Shown in pieces: positions 9,211 to 17,451 of a stretch of 64,000 nucleotides of DNA. A program made the position numbers and the translations under genes. The notes beneath the pieces were generated by a model. That model did no database searches. It was given only the letters and a program-made list of their open reading frames with translations, and was not told the origin of the DNA. Source of the stretch: Schlegelella_A sp038231215 (lineage in GTDB: Bacteria; Pseudomonadota; Gammaproteobacteria; Burkholderiales; Burkholderiaceae_C); contig JBBRLS010000016.1 in the NCBI GenBank assembly GCA_038231215.1, positions 18,843-82,842 on the forward strand, read 5' to 3'. Position 1 is the first letter of the stretch. Each line of letters begins with the position of its first letter.

Positions 9211-9351
9211 ATGACCGACCCCAAGGACCCCGGCCGCAAGACCACTGCGCCGCTACCACTGACCAAGCCGACGGGACAAAAGCGCAGCCTGGAACGGGGC
9301 AAGTCGACGCGCAAGAAGAATCCGGGCAAGCGCGCTACCCAGGGCGGCTGA
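9211..9351 (+). CDS. Possible small, highly basic protein (46 residues)
   Basis: A short frame rich in Lys, Arg, Pro and Thr (for example KSTRKKNPGKRATQGG at the C-terminus), with no hydrophobic segment. The composition is unlike a random high-G+C frame, and such small basic proteins often bind nucleic acid, but I recognise no family. No good ribosome-binding site precedes the ATG. It is the only candidate gene in the 431-base gap between the histidine kinase and the hydroxylase gene. Confidence 0.4.
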   Translation: MTDPKDPGRKTTAPLPLTKPTGQKRSLERGKSTRKKNPGKRATQGG

Positions 9352-9473
9352 GTCGCGCCTGTTGCCGGGCGCCGCGGGTCCCCGTGCCTGCATCCGGCCG
9401 CGAGACGAGCGAGCCCGGTTGGCCTCTGCCGGCGGCGCCGCTACCATTGCCGCCTGTTGGGTCAGGGATTCGC

Positions 9474-10040
9474 ATGGCACTCTTTTCGCTGGAACACAGC
9501 AAGGCCGCGTACGGCATCGATTTCGTGGTGTATGGCGGGCTGGTGGCGGGGCTGGCGATCGTCCTGCTCGTCGCGACGCCGCGCGGGCAAGGCGGGGAGA
9601 TCGCCGCCTTCACCCTTTTCGGCCTGGCCGGCTGGACGATGATCGAGTACGCCCTGCATCGCTTCATCCTGCACGGCATGCAGCCGTTTCGCCGCTGGCA
9701 CGCCGAGCATCACCAGCGCCCGCATGCGCTGATCTGCGCACCCACCGTCTTCAGCGCGTCGTTGATCACGGGGCTGGTATTCCTGCCGGCCCTGGCACTC
9801 GGCGGCGTCTGGGTCGCCTGCGCGATCACCCTCGGCGTGCTGACCGGCTACCTCGCCTATGCGATCACGCACCACGCTACCCACCACTGGCGCGCCGACA
9901 ACGCGTGGCTGCGGCGCGTCAAGATCAACCATGCGCTGCATCACCACGAGGCCTTGCCGCCCGGCGCGTACGGCGTGACGAGCCCGTTCTGGGACTACGT
10001 CTTCGGCAGCGCCCTCGGCCGCCGCACCTCAGCCCGCTGA
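9474..10040 (+). CDS. Fatty acid hydroxylase / sterol desaturase superfamily membrane protein
   Basis: A 188-residue integral membrane protein with the histidine boxes of the di-iron hydroxylase superfamily: HRFILH (about 63), HAEHH (about 77), HHATHH (about 140) and HALHHH (about 157), set between four or so hydrophobic segments. Such enzymes hydroxylate lipid acyl chains or carotenoids using O2 and two irons. The start at 9474 is chosen because it opens directly into the first amphipathic and membrane segment; the longer frame upstream has no sensible content. The substrate is unknown. Confidence 0.82.
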   Translation: MALFSLEHSKAAYGIDFVVYGGLVAGLAIVLLVATPRGQGGEIAAFTLFGLAGWTMIEYALHRFILHGMQPFRRWHAEHHQRPHALICAPTVFSASLITGLVFLPALALGGVWVACAITLGVLTGYLAYAITHHATHHWRADNAWLRRVKINHALHHHEALPPGAYGVTSPFWDYVFGSALGRRTSAR

Positions 10041-10185
10041 AGGGCCTTCGAGCCGCAGGCGATAGCAGTCAGAGGGGCTGGTGGCCGGCCCTGAGGTCGC
10101 GCCGGCCTGGAGAATTTCTTTCGCCACGCATGGCAGCTTCGCTCGCCTTTTTCCGTATTGGAAGAAAAGGCATCGAAAGGCTCCC

Positions 10186-13100
10186 ATGCACCGCACCCGC
10201 CTCATCCGCCACTTCGGCTGCCTGATCACGTGCATCGGCTCGGCCCTGCTCGTTGCCGCGTGTGGCGGCGGAAGCGACTACAGCGCGCCCGCCCCGCCCC
10301 CGCCGGCCATGTCGACGGGTCCGACGGCGGCGTTCGTGGCGCCGGCGACGGCGACGGCGAACGGCGCGGTCGCCTTCGATTCCAGCACCTCGACGTCCTC
10401 GGACGGCAGCGCGCTGCAGTACGCGTGGGACTTCGGCGACGGCCAGCGCGGCGGCGGCAAGACCATCGCGCACGTGTTCGCGAACCCGGGCGCGGCGATC
10501 GTGACGCTCACCGTCATCGACGGCGCGGCGCGGCGCGCCAGCACGACGCACACCGTGACCATCGCGGCCGGGCCGGCGGCGAGCGGCATCGTCACCGTGC
10601 ATGCCCTGGCCAAGGACATCGATGGCGTCGCCGTCGCCGGCGCCTCGGTCGCTGTCGTCGGCAGCGGAGGCGCCACGGCGACGACCGACGCCATGGGCCG
10701 CGCCGACATCGCGCTCGGCATGGGCGTGCCGCTCGCGCTCAAGTTCTCGAAGGCCGGCTTTGCCGACCAGTTCCTCGCTGTGCAGCTTCCTGCCACCGCC
10801 GGCGCCGACACCCTCGTCGAAGCGACACTGAGGCCGCGCGACGCCGCCCGGACGCTGGCCGATGCGCACCTCGGCGGCACGCTCGCCGGCCGGGTCGGCG
10901 CGATGCTGACGCTGCCGGCCGACGCCCTCGTCAACACGGGCGGCGCCTTGGTCACGGGCGCAGTCCAGGTCTCCCTCACGCCGGTCGATGTCACGGCGCC
11001 CGGCGCCGGCGGCTTTCCGGGCCGCTTCGATGGCATCAAGCAGGACGGCACGACGACGCCGATCGTGAGCTTCGGCACCGTCGAGTTCGTGCTCTCCTCG
11101 GCTGCCGGGCGGCTGCAGCTCGCGCCGGGCAAGACGGCGACGATCGAGGTGCCGATCTGGGCCGCCATGCGTCTCGATGGCAGCGTGCTCGCAGTCGGCG
11201 ACACGACGCCGCTCTGGTCGCTCGACGAAGCGACCGGCGTGTGGATCCAGGAAGGCACCGGCATCGTCGTCGCCTCGACCGATTCGCCGTCGGGCCTGGC
11301 GATGCGCGCCACCGTCTCGCACTTCAGCTGGTGGAACTCCGACATCGGCTTCGACCCGTACGGCCCGAAGCCGCGCTGCGTCTACGACACCGACTCGGGC
11401 GTGCCCGGCGGTCTCGACACCTTTGCCACCGCCACCATCTGCAACATGCTCGCGGAGATGGATCGATCGCCCGCCGGCGCAGCCACTGCCGGCCGCGCGC
11501 ACGCCCTGGCTGCGCCGCTCTCGCCACGCATCGCCGGCTATTCGCGCCGCGCCGTGCTGCCGATCGCCGGCGGCGTCACGATACCGGTGCCCGCGAGCCT
11601 GAACGTCGCGATCAACGCCTCGGCGCTGAACGGAACCTGGACCGGCCGCAGCGTCGTCAACGGCCCGGTCGGCGTGCAGGAAGAGGTGCTCGTCAAGATG
11701 CGGCCGATCGCCGGCAGCGGCCCGACCGTCGAGGCCATCGTGCCGCCGTTCGACACGACGCGCGCCTTGCAGACCGGCGAGACGGCCCGCTTCTCTTTCA
11801 ACGCGGCCGCGGCGCAATACGTTCGCATCACCGCCAGCGAAGCCAATGCCTCGGTGCTTTCCGGCCGGATTCGCCTGCTCCAGGGCACGACCGCGCTCGC
11901 CAGCGTCGACTTCGCGGCGTTCCCCGGCGTCCTCGTCCTCGCCCTGCCAGGCGCCGGTGCGTACGGCATCGAGGTGTCGGGGCTGGCCAACACGCCCGGC
12001 GCCTATCGGCTGCAGGTCGATCTGTTCGGCGGCCTGCAGACCGAGACGCTCGCCTATCCGTTCGACGCGGCGAGGTCCCTGCCCGCCTTCACCACCTACC
12101 GCGCCAGCATCGACATCGCCGCACCGGGAGCGGCGAGCTTCGCCTTCCAGAAGGGCTTCGAGGCGATGCAGCAGAGCTTGCTCGCTCCCGACGGCAGCGT
12201 GCTCTATTCGAAGACCTCGAGCACGGGCGCCGGCGTCGACTCGTTTGCCGTCGCCGTGCCGGCAGCAGGCCGCTACACCTTCGAAGTCGCCTCGCTGAAC
12301 GGCAACGCGACGCAGTTCCGGGTCACCGGCGAGCCGACTTCCTGGATCGCGATCGCGCCGCTGCTCGATGCCGACCAGGGCTTCTCGATGATCGACATGG
12401 TGGCCGACCGCAACGCCAAGCCGGTGGTCGGCTACATGCGCAATATCGTCGTCGGCAATGTGTCGACGCAGTCGCTGCTGCTGCGACGCTGGAACGGCGC
12501 GGCGTGGGAGACGGTGGGCAGCGACATTAGCTTCGACCTTCCCTGCAACGGGCACTCCGCCCGGTTCGCCTTCGACAGCAGCAATGCCCCGGTCGTGGTC
12601 TATGGCAGCAGGAACAACGCCGCCAGCAAGAGCGTCACGACAGCACTCCGATTCAGCGCCGGTGCCTGGCAGCCACTCGGGCCGAATGGCGGCGCACTGC
12701 CGAACCCCGGCGACTTCGACTCGGCATGCGGCACGCCGCCGGCGGTCGTCATCGACAGCGGCGATCGCCCGGTCGTGGCCTACAAGTCCAACAACGAGGT
12801 CTGGGTGCAGCGATTCGTGAACAACGCCTGGGTCGGCGTGGCCGCCAATTCAGGCGATTCGTTCCCCGCCTTGAGCGGCTCGTTCGACCTGAGGCTGGCC
12901 GCCGGCGACCTGCCGTGGCTGGTCTATTCGAACGCCGGCGTCACGTCGGTCAGCCGTTTCGACGCGATCATGCAGGCCTGGACGGCGGTCGGCCCGAACA
13001 ACGGCCGCCTGCCCGAGCCGGTCGGCTTCGGCGTGTCGGCGCCGAGACTGCGCTTCGATGCCACCGGCAACCCGGTGGTCGCCGGCATCGCACCGGTCGG

Positions 13101-13509
13101 CAACTTCGGCTCCTTCTTTTCCGGTGTCGCGGTCTATCGCTTCGATGGCACGAACTGGCTGACGACGGGTGGCTTCGACATCGCCAACAGCTACGTCAAC
13201 AACACACCGGAAATCGGTTTCGCCCTGTCAGGCAACGAGGCCCTGCTGGCTTGGCAAAACCAGGTCAGCGGCGGCGCCGGCGCGATGGTCGTGCAGCGCA
13301 ACACGGCGGCCGGCTACGCGCCGGTGGGCACCGGCCTGGGCGAGATCACGCAATACTGGCCGCACGGCATCACGCCCGATACTTTCTCGCTCGATCCGCG
13401 CCTGCTCGTGATCGGCAGCGAGGTCTATCTCACCTTCAACATCGTCTCGAACGGTGCGCCGGGCAGCGCGCCGTGGAAAGTCGTGCTTCTGAAGAAGGTC
13501 GGTGGCTGA
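10186..13509 (+). CDS. Large PKD-domain lipoprotein (1,107 residues)
   Basis: A predicted lipoprotein: a basic N-terminus, hydrophobic core and lipobox LLVAACGGG (Cys about residue 26). After a Pro/Ala linker comes a PKD domain (about 45-130; core YAWDFGDGQ and VTLTVIDGA), then a carboxypeptidase-regulatory-like beta-sandwich (GVAVAGASVAVVG, MGRADIALGMG). Further segments resemble bacterial pre-peptidase-type C-terminal domains. The last third has propeller-like repeats (VVYGSRNNA, PVVAYKSNNE, LPWLVYSN). No protease or other catalytic motif is visible, so a surface adhesin or scaffold role is most likely, but this is inference. It is convergent with the methyltransferase gene. Confidence 0.78.
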   Translation: MHRTRLIRHFGCLITCIGSALLVAACGGGSDYSAPAPPPPAMSTGPTAAFVAPATATANGAVAFDSSTSTSSDGSALQYAWDFGDGQRGGGKTIAHVFANPGAAIVTLTVIDGAARRASTTHTVTIAAGPAASGIVTVHALAKDIDGVAVAGASVAVVGSGGATATTDAMGRADIALGMGVPLALKFSKAGFADQFLAVQLPATAGADTLVEATLRPRDAARTLADAHLGGTLAGRVGAMLTLPADALVNTGGALVTGAVQVSLTPVDVTAPGAGGFPGRFDGIKQDGTTTPIVSFGTVEFVLSSAAGRLQLAPGKTATIEVPIWAAMRLDGSVLAVGDTTPLWSLDEATGVWIQEGTGIVVASTDSPSGLAMRATVSHFSWWNSDIGFDPYGPKPRCVYDTDSGVPGGLDTFATATICNMLAEMDRSPAGAATAGRAHALAAPLSPRIAGYSRRAVLPIAGGVTIPVPASLNVAINASALNGTWTGRSVVNGPVGVQEEVLVKMRPIAGSGPTVEAIVPPFDTTRALQTGETARFSFNAAAAQYVRITASEANASVLSGRIRLLQGTTALASVDFAAFPGVLVLALPGAGAYGIEVSGLANTPGAYRLQVDLFGGLQTETLAYPFDAARSLPAFTTYRASIDIAAPGAASFAFQKGFEAMQQSLLAPDGSVLYSKTSSTGAGVDSFAVAVPAAGRYTFEVASLNGNATQFRVTGEPTSWIAIAPLLDADQGFSMIDMVADRNAKPVVGYMRNIVVGNVSTQSLLLRRWNGAAWETVGSDISFDLPCNGHSARFAFDSSNAPVVVYGSRNNAASKSVTTALRFSAGAWQPLGPNGGALPNPGDFDSACGTPPAVVIDSGDRPVVAYKSNNEVWVQRFVNNAWVGVAANSGDSFPALSGSFDLRLAAGDLPWLVYSNAGVTSVSRFDAIMQAWTAVGPNNGRLPEPVGFGVSAPRLRFDATGNPVVAGIAPVGNFGSFFSGVAVYRFDGTNWLTTGGFDIANSYVNNTPEIGFALSGNEALLAWQNQVSGGAGAMVVQRNTAAGYAPVGTGLGEITQYWPHGITPDTFSLDPRLLVIGSEVYLTFNIVSNGAPGSAPWKVVLLKKVGG

Positions 13510-13516
13510 CGGCGGG

Positions 13517-14257
13517 TCAGCGCCTCCGCAACGGGACTCGGTACAGCCAGACGGGTCGGCCACCGGCCCCCTCGAACACATGGTCGGGCACCAGATCCGG
13601 TGCCGGGAACTCGAGGCTGGCCAACCATGCGCCGGCCTTCAGTTCTCGCGCTGCCTTGTCGACCGCGCGGGCCATGCTTTCCGGTCGCTGGAAGAGGTAG
13701 ACGAGCGCGTACGGCGACCAGTCGGCGGTCCACAAATCGCCGCGCCGCACCGTGGCGAAGCGACAGCGCAACGCGCACGCCGTGCGGAGCGGCCAGCTCC
13801 ACTCGACGCCCGCGAGGCGGGCTCGCGGGTACTCGCGACGGAGCTCGATCAGCGCATCGCCCATGCCGCATCCGGCGTCGAGAATCGACGCATCGTCGAG
13901 CAGCGGAAGCTGCGCGGCGAGTCCGCCCAAGGCGCCCTTCGGCGTCGGGAACACCGGGGCGTCGCGCCATGCGTTGATCGGGTAGACGAGGAGCAGCGCC
14001 GCCAGCGGCCCGAGCCAGGCCCATGCCGGCATGCCGGCGGCAGCACCCGATGCGGCCAGGGAGAGCGGAAAGCCGGCGCCGATGAAGACGCGCCGCCACG
14101 GCGTCGCGCCGGCGACGGCGATCGCCGCGCCCAGGAGCGCGGCAGCGACGACGGCGATGGCGGGCGGAGCCGCAGCGAAGCGCAGGAGGGTGAAGGCCGC
14201 CCAGCAGGCCGCCCAGGCAAGCAGCGCCGGAAGGGGCCAGGGGATGACCCCTGTCAT
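13517..14257 (-). CDS. Membrane-anchored SAM-dependent methyltransferase
   Basis: About 246 residues from the ATG at 14257. Three hydrophobic helices (roughly 5-75) are followed by a class I methyltransferase core with motif I ILDAGCGMGDA near residue 108 and an acidic post-I Glu in GVEWSW. The open frame could start at 14287, but that adds ASRSFALLR, which is simply a translation of the inverted repeat there, so the shorter start is preferred. It sits downstream of fliA on the same strand. Neither substrate nor link to flagella is evident. Confidence 0.72.
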   Translation of the reverse strand: MTGVIPWPLPALLAWAACWAAFTLLRFAAAPPAIAVVAAALLGAAIAVAGATPWRRVFIGAGFPLSLAASGAAAGMPAWAWLGPLAALLLVYPINAWRDAPVFPTPKGALGGLAAQLPLLDDASILDAGCGMGDALIELRREYPRARLAGVEWSWPLRTACALRCRFATVRRGDLWTADWSPYALVYLFQRPESMARAVDKAARELKAGAWLASLEFPAPDLVPDHVFEGAGGRPVWLYRVPLRRR

Positions 14258-14318
14258 CCTGAGCAAAGCGAAGGATCTCGATGCCACGAAGAGATCCTTC
14301 GCTTTGCTCAGGATGACA
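14252..14318. repeat. Perfect 27-bp inverted repeat between fliA and the methyltransferase gene
   Basis: Arms 14252-14278 and 14292-14318 are exact reverse complements (TGTCATCCTGAGCAAAGCG...) around a 13-base loop. This is the widespread interspersed repeat whose translation reads SFALLRMT. A second copy lies at the fliH/fliI junction (50441-50512). As RNA it would form a very stable hairpin after fliA; no T-run follows, so it is not a classical terminator. Confidence 0.95.
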
Positions 14319-14336
14319 AGCGCCGGCTGGTGCCGA

Positions 14337-15050
14337 TCAGTAGTCGCGCAGCTTGACGCGCAGGCGCGCGATCGACTGGCTGTGCAGCTGGCAGACGCGC
14401 GACTCGGTCACCTTCAGCACCGCGGCGATTTCCTTCAGGTTCATGTCGTGCTCGTAGTACATGCTCATCACGTACTGCTCGCGCTCGGGCAGCACCTTGA
14501 TCGCCTCGACCAGCGCCGAACGCATGCGGTGGTCCTGCAACTGCGCGAGCGGGTTGGCCTCGTCGTCGACGACATGACGGTCGAGAAAGTCGCTGTCGCC
14601 TTCGGCGCCGGACATGTCCTCGAGATAGACGAGCTGGGTGCCCCGCACCTTGCCGAGCAGCTCCTGATATTCGGCGAGCGAAACGCCCATCTCCTTGGCG
14701 ATCTCGCTTTCGACCGGCGCGCGGCCGAACTTCTGCTCGAGCTTGGCGACGGCCGATTCGATCGACCTCTGTTGCTTGCGCGTGCCGCGCGAGAGGTAGT
14801 CGTTGCCGCGCAACTCGTCGAGCATCGCACCGCGGATGCGCTGCGTCGCGAAGGTCTCGAATTGCACGCCTTGCGCCGCGTCGAAGCGTGACAAGGCGTC
14901 GGTGAGGCCGATCATGCCGACCTGGATCAGGTCGTCGATCTCGACGTTGGCCGGCAGCTTGGCGATCATCTGATGGGCCAGGCGCCGAACCAGGCCGCTG
15001 TATTGCTTCAGCGTCGTGTTCAGGTCCAGCTGGCCTTTGGCGGTGTACAT
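14337..15050 (-). CDS. fliA: Flagellar sigma factor 28 (FliA)
   Basis: A 237-residue sigma factor that directs RNA polymerase to late flagellar promoters. Region 2 is DLIQVGMIGLTDALSRFD with FETFATQRIRGAMLDELR; region 3 holds SRGTRKQQRSIESAV; region 4 is LPEREQYVMSMYYEHDMNLKEI followed by VTESRVCQLHSQ. The ATG at 15050 has GGAG six bases upstream and gives the usual length; an in-frame ATG at 15068 is possible. It is the last gene of the flhB-flhA-flhF-flhG-fliA series. Matching promoters occur before motA, fliC1, fliD and fliS. Confidence 0.96.
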   Translation of the reverse strand: MYTAKGQLDLNTTLKQYSGLVRRLAHQMIAKLPANVEIDDLIQVGMIGLTDALSRFDAAQGVQFETFATQRIRGAMLDELRGNDYLSRGTRKQQRSIESAVAKLEQKFGRAPVESEIAKEMGVSLAEYQELLGKVRGTQLVYLEDMSGAEGDSDFLDRHVVDDEANPLAQLQDHRMRSALVEAIKVLPEREQYVMSMYYEHDMNLKEIAAVLKVTESRVCQLHSQSIARLRVKLRDY

Positions 15051-15064
15051 GGCAGCTCCGGAAA

Positions 15065-15913
15065 TCATGAGAACGCGAGGCCGGTGGATGGGACGGTCGT
15101 GGCGGGAATGCGTGCCTGCGCGCGACCGGGCCGGGCGGCAGCAGGGTCGCCGAGTCGGGATGCGACGAGGCGGGCGATGGCCGCGCCCGGCGCTTCGGTC
15201 GCGTCGCTTGCCGGATCGATGCGTGCCCAGTCGCGCAGCACCGCGCCGAAGTACGAATCGGCGCAGTTCGCGAGCTGACGGGCGATCCGCTCGGCACGCG
15301 GCGAGCTCGGCGCGGCGCCGAGCAGCAGGTCGAATACCGACAGGCCGGCGCGCTGCGTCAGCAGCTTCATCGCCGCATACGCGTGGGTGACGCTTCCTGG
15401 CCGGTCCTCGGCGAGGACGATCGGACACGCCGCTTCGCTGGCCGCGCTGGTGGCGCGCCGTTGCGAGAAGAGCCGGCACAACTCGGGCGCGCTGGCATGA
15501 ACGAGGACGATGTGGCACTGCGGCGCCGCTTCGGCGATGGCGTTGAGCAAGCCGTGCGTCGAGCCGTCGCTGTCGACGAAGCGGATCGGCAGGCCGCGCG
15601 CCGGCAGATAGGACACGCGTGCCGAAAGCTTCTCGATGCACTGGCCGAGATCGACGAGCGCCATCTCGCCGGCTTCGCCCGCGCGCTCGCCAGCGTCGAC
15701 GACCAGCGTGTTCGCCTGTCGTTCGGCAAAGGCCGTGCAGAGCCGCTCGAGCAGCACACCGCCGAAAGCGATGTGCGGATTCGAGACGACCGGAACGAAG
15801 CGCACGCGCGAACTCGCGAACATGCGGCGCAGGCCATCGGCCTGGTCGCTCGAAGGGTCCTTGCGCTCGGCCCTGTCGGCAAAGGGCAAGCGGGGTGAGT
15901 GGGCGAATGTCAT
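15065..15913 (-). CDS. flhG: FlhG/FleN-like protein with degenerate ATPase motif
   Basis: A 282-residue protein in the position of flhG. It starts with a 4-base overlap with flhF and ends 14 bases before fliA. Canonical FlhG is a MinD-type ATPase that limits flagellar number and stimulates the FlhF GTPase through an N-terminal DQAxxLR motif. That motif is present (DQADGLRR), and strands such as NTLVVDAGE and CHIVLVHAS fit the MinD fold. The glycine-rich Walker A loop (KGGVGKT type) expected after the first strand is replaced by SNPHIAFGGVLLERL, with no Lys-Thr. It therefore looks like an FlhG homologue that cannot bind ATP normally. The function call rests largely on context. Confidence 0.75.
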   Translation of the reverse strand: MTFAHSPRLPFADRAERKDPSSDQADGLRRMFASSRVRFVPVVSNPHIAFGGVLLERLCTAFAERQANTLVVDAGERAGEAGEMALVDLGQCIEKLSARVSYLPARGLPIRFVDSDGSTHGLLNAIAEAAPQCHIVLVHASAPELCRLFSQRRATSAASEAACPIVLAEDRPGSVTHAYAAMKLLTQRAGLSVFDLLLGAAPSSPRAERIARQLANCADSYFGAVLRDWARIDPASDATEAPGAAIARLVASRLGDPAAARPGRAQARIPATTVPSTGLAFS

Positions 15914-17451
15914 GCCGGGACCGCCGCGTCGTTCGTCATGCCGCCGCGCGAGGCGGCGAAGACGAGATTCATGTCGCCGGCGTCGAAGCGCCAGGCCGAG
16001 CTGCCGCCGCCGCGCATGGCGCGCTGCACCAGCGCGCTCGCCGACAGGCGATGCCAGTCTTCGGGCACGCGCTGGCCGTTGGCGACGCCGACGATCTTGA
16101 GCTTGTGGCGGATCGCCGCGTCGAGCGCCGGGCCGAGCTTGACGGCTTCGTCGATCTTGCTGAGGACGATGCCGGCGCAGGTCGCGGCGCGGTAGGCGAC
16201 GATCACGTCCTCGATGGTCTCGCCCTGCGAAGCGGCGCTGACGACGAGCACGCGCTGGATGGAGCGGTGCGAAAGCATCTCGAGCAGCTCGCGGGTGCGC
16301 GTGTCGCGCTGCGCCATGCCGGCCGTGTCGATGAGCACCATCTTCTTGGCGCCGAGCAGCTCGAGCAGGTCTTCGAGCGAGGCCCGGTCGTGCGCCGTGT
16401 GCACCGGCACGCCGAGGATGCGGCCGTAGGCGCGCAGCTGTTCGTGGGCGCCGACGCGATAGGCGTCGAGCGTCACCAGGCCGAGGTTGCCAGCGCCGTG
16501 GCGTGCCGCGAACGCGGCGGCGATCTTCGCGGTGGTCGTGGTCTTGCCGACGCCGGTGGCGCCGATCAGGGCGAACACGCCGCCCTGCTCTTCGATCGCC
16601 GAATCGGCAGCGTTCGCGCGGAGATTCCGTTCGAGGATCTGCGTCGCCCAGGCCGTCTCGTCGCCGACCTCGGCGGTCAGTCCTTCGGCCATCTTGCGGA
16701 TCAGCGCCGGCGAAAAGCCGCAGTCGAGCAGGTGCTGCGTCAGGCGTGCTTCGGCCGGACGGCGTTGCAGCTTCTCCATGAAGGCGAGTGCGCCGAAGCG
16801 TTCTTCGATCAGGCCCTTCATCGAGCGCATCTCGGCGATCAGGTCGGCGTGATCGCCGATCGGGCTCGCGTAGTGAATGGGCTCTGCGGCGACCGGCGGC
16901 GTGGCGCCGCCATCTGCCATGCGCTGCTCGAGCGGGCGTGCTTCGGCACGGCGTTCGTCGTCCGACGCAGGCGCCTGCCGCGCTTTCTCGTGCGCAGCGG
17001 CCGCGGCGGCATAGATCTCCGACGGCGTGGCCGAGCGCTCGCCCGGAAATTCGGTGTCGTCGGCGATGTTCAGGTCGATGTGCGTACCGCGTTCGCGGGC
17101 CCGCTTGACGGCCGGAACCATGGCTGCCGCATCGCCTTCCATCGCCGCTTTGCGGCGCTTGAGCATGCGGTTGCGAACGTAGTCCTGGAACGAGAGCGTG
17201 CTCATCTGCAGCCGCTCGACGTCCTGCTCAACGCTGGTCTGGGCGAGCGCCGGCTCGGCACGCGCTGCGGCGACAGGCGTATCGGCAGCGAACTGCTCGA
17301 CCTCGCGCATGCCCTCGGGCGCCATCGCCAGCACCTCGACACCGGCGCCGGCCGGCTTGGTCGAGAGCACGACGGCGTCTTCGCCCAACGCTTCGCGCAC
17401 CTGGCGAAGGGCCTCCCGCGAGGTGCGGGCTGTAAAGCGTTTGACGTTCAT
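15910..17451 (-). CDS. flhF: Flagellar SRP-type GTPase FlhF
   Basis: A 513-residue cytoplasmic/peripheral GTPase of the SRP54/FtsY family that places flagella with FlhG. The N-terminus (MNVKRFTARTSREALRQVRE) is the FlhF B domain. A charged linker (roughly 80-250) precedes the NG domain: G1 GATGVGKTTTTAKIAA, then VTLDAYRVGAHEQLR, the G3 region VLIDTAGMAQRD, and the G4 region LSKIDEAVKLG. It overlaps flhA by 4 bases and flhG by 4 bases, so translation is likely coupled along the operon. Linker composition varies widely in the family. Confidence 0.95.
   Translation of the reverse strand: MNVKRFTARTSREALRQVREALGEDAVVLSTKPAGAGVEVLAMAPEGMREVEQFAADTPVAAARAEPALAQTSVEQDVERLQMSTLSFQDYVRNRMLKRRKAAMEGDAAAMVPAVKRARERGTHIDLNIADDTEFPGERSATPSEIYAAAAAAHEKARQAPASDDERRAEARPLEQRMADGGATPPVAAEPIHYASPIGDHADLIAEMRSMKGLIEERFGALAFMEKLQRRPAEARLTQHLLDCGFSPALIRKMAEGLTAEVGDETAWATQILERNLRANAADSAIEEQGGVFALIGATGVGKTTTTAKIAAAFAARHGAGNLGLVTLDAYRVGAHEQLRAYGRILGVPVHTAHDRASLEDLLELLGAKKMVLIDTAGMAQRDTRTRELLEMLSHRSIQRVLVVSAASQGETIEDVIVAYRAATCAGIVLSKIDEAVKLGPALDAAIRHKLKIVGVANGQRVPEDWHRLSASALVQRAMRGGGSSAWRFDAGDMNLVFAASRGGMTNDAAVPA

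Noticed and set aside
10069..12555. Very long open frame (828 codons) on the minus strand opposite the PKD lipoprotein
   Set aside because: Arg/Gly/Ala/His-rich shadow typical of high-G+C antisense frames; no domain, no ribosome site, and the plus strand has clear protein features.
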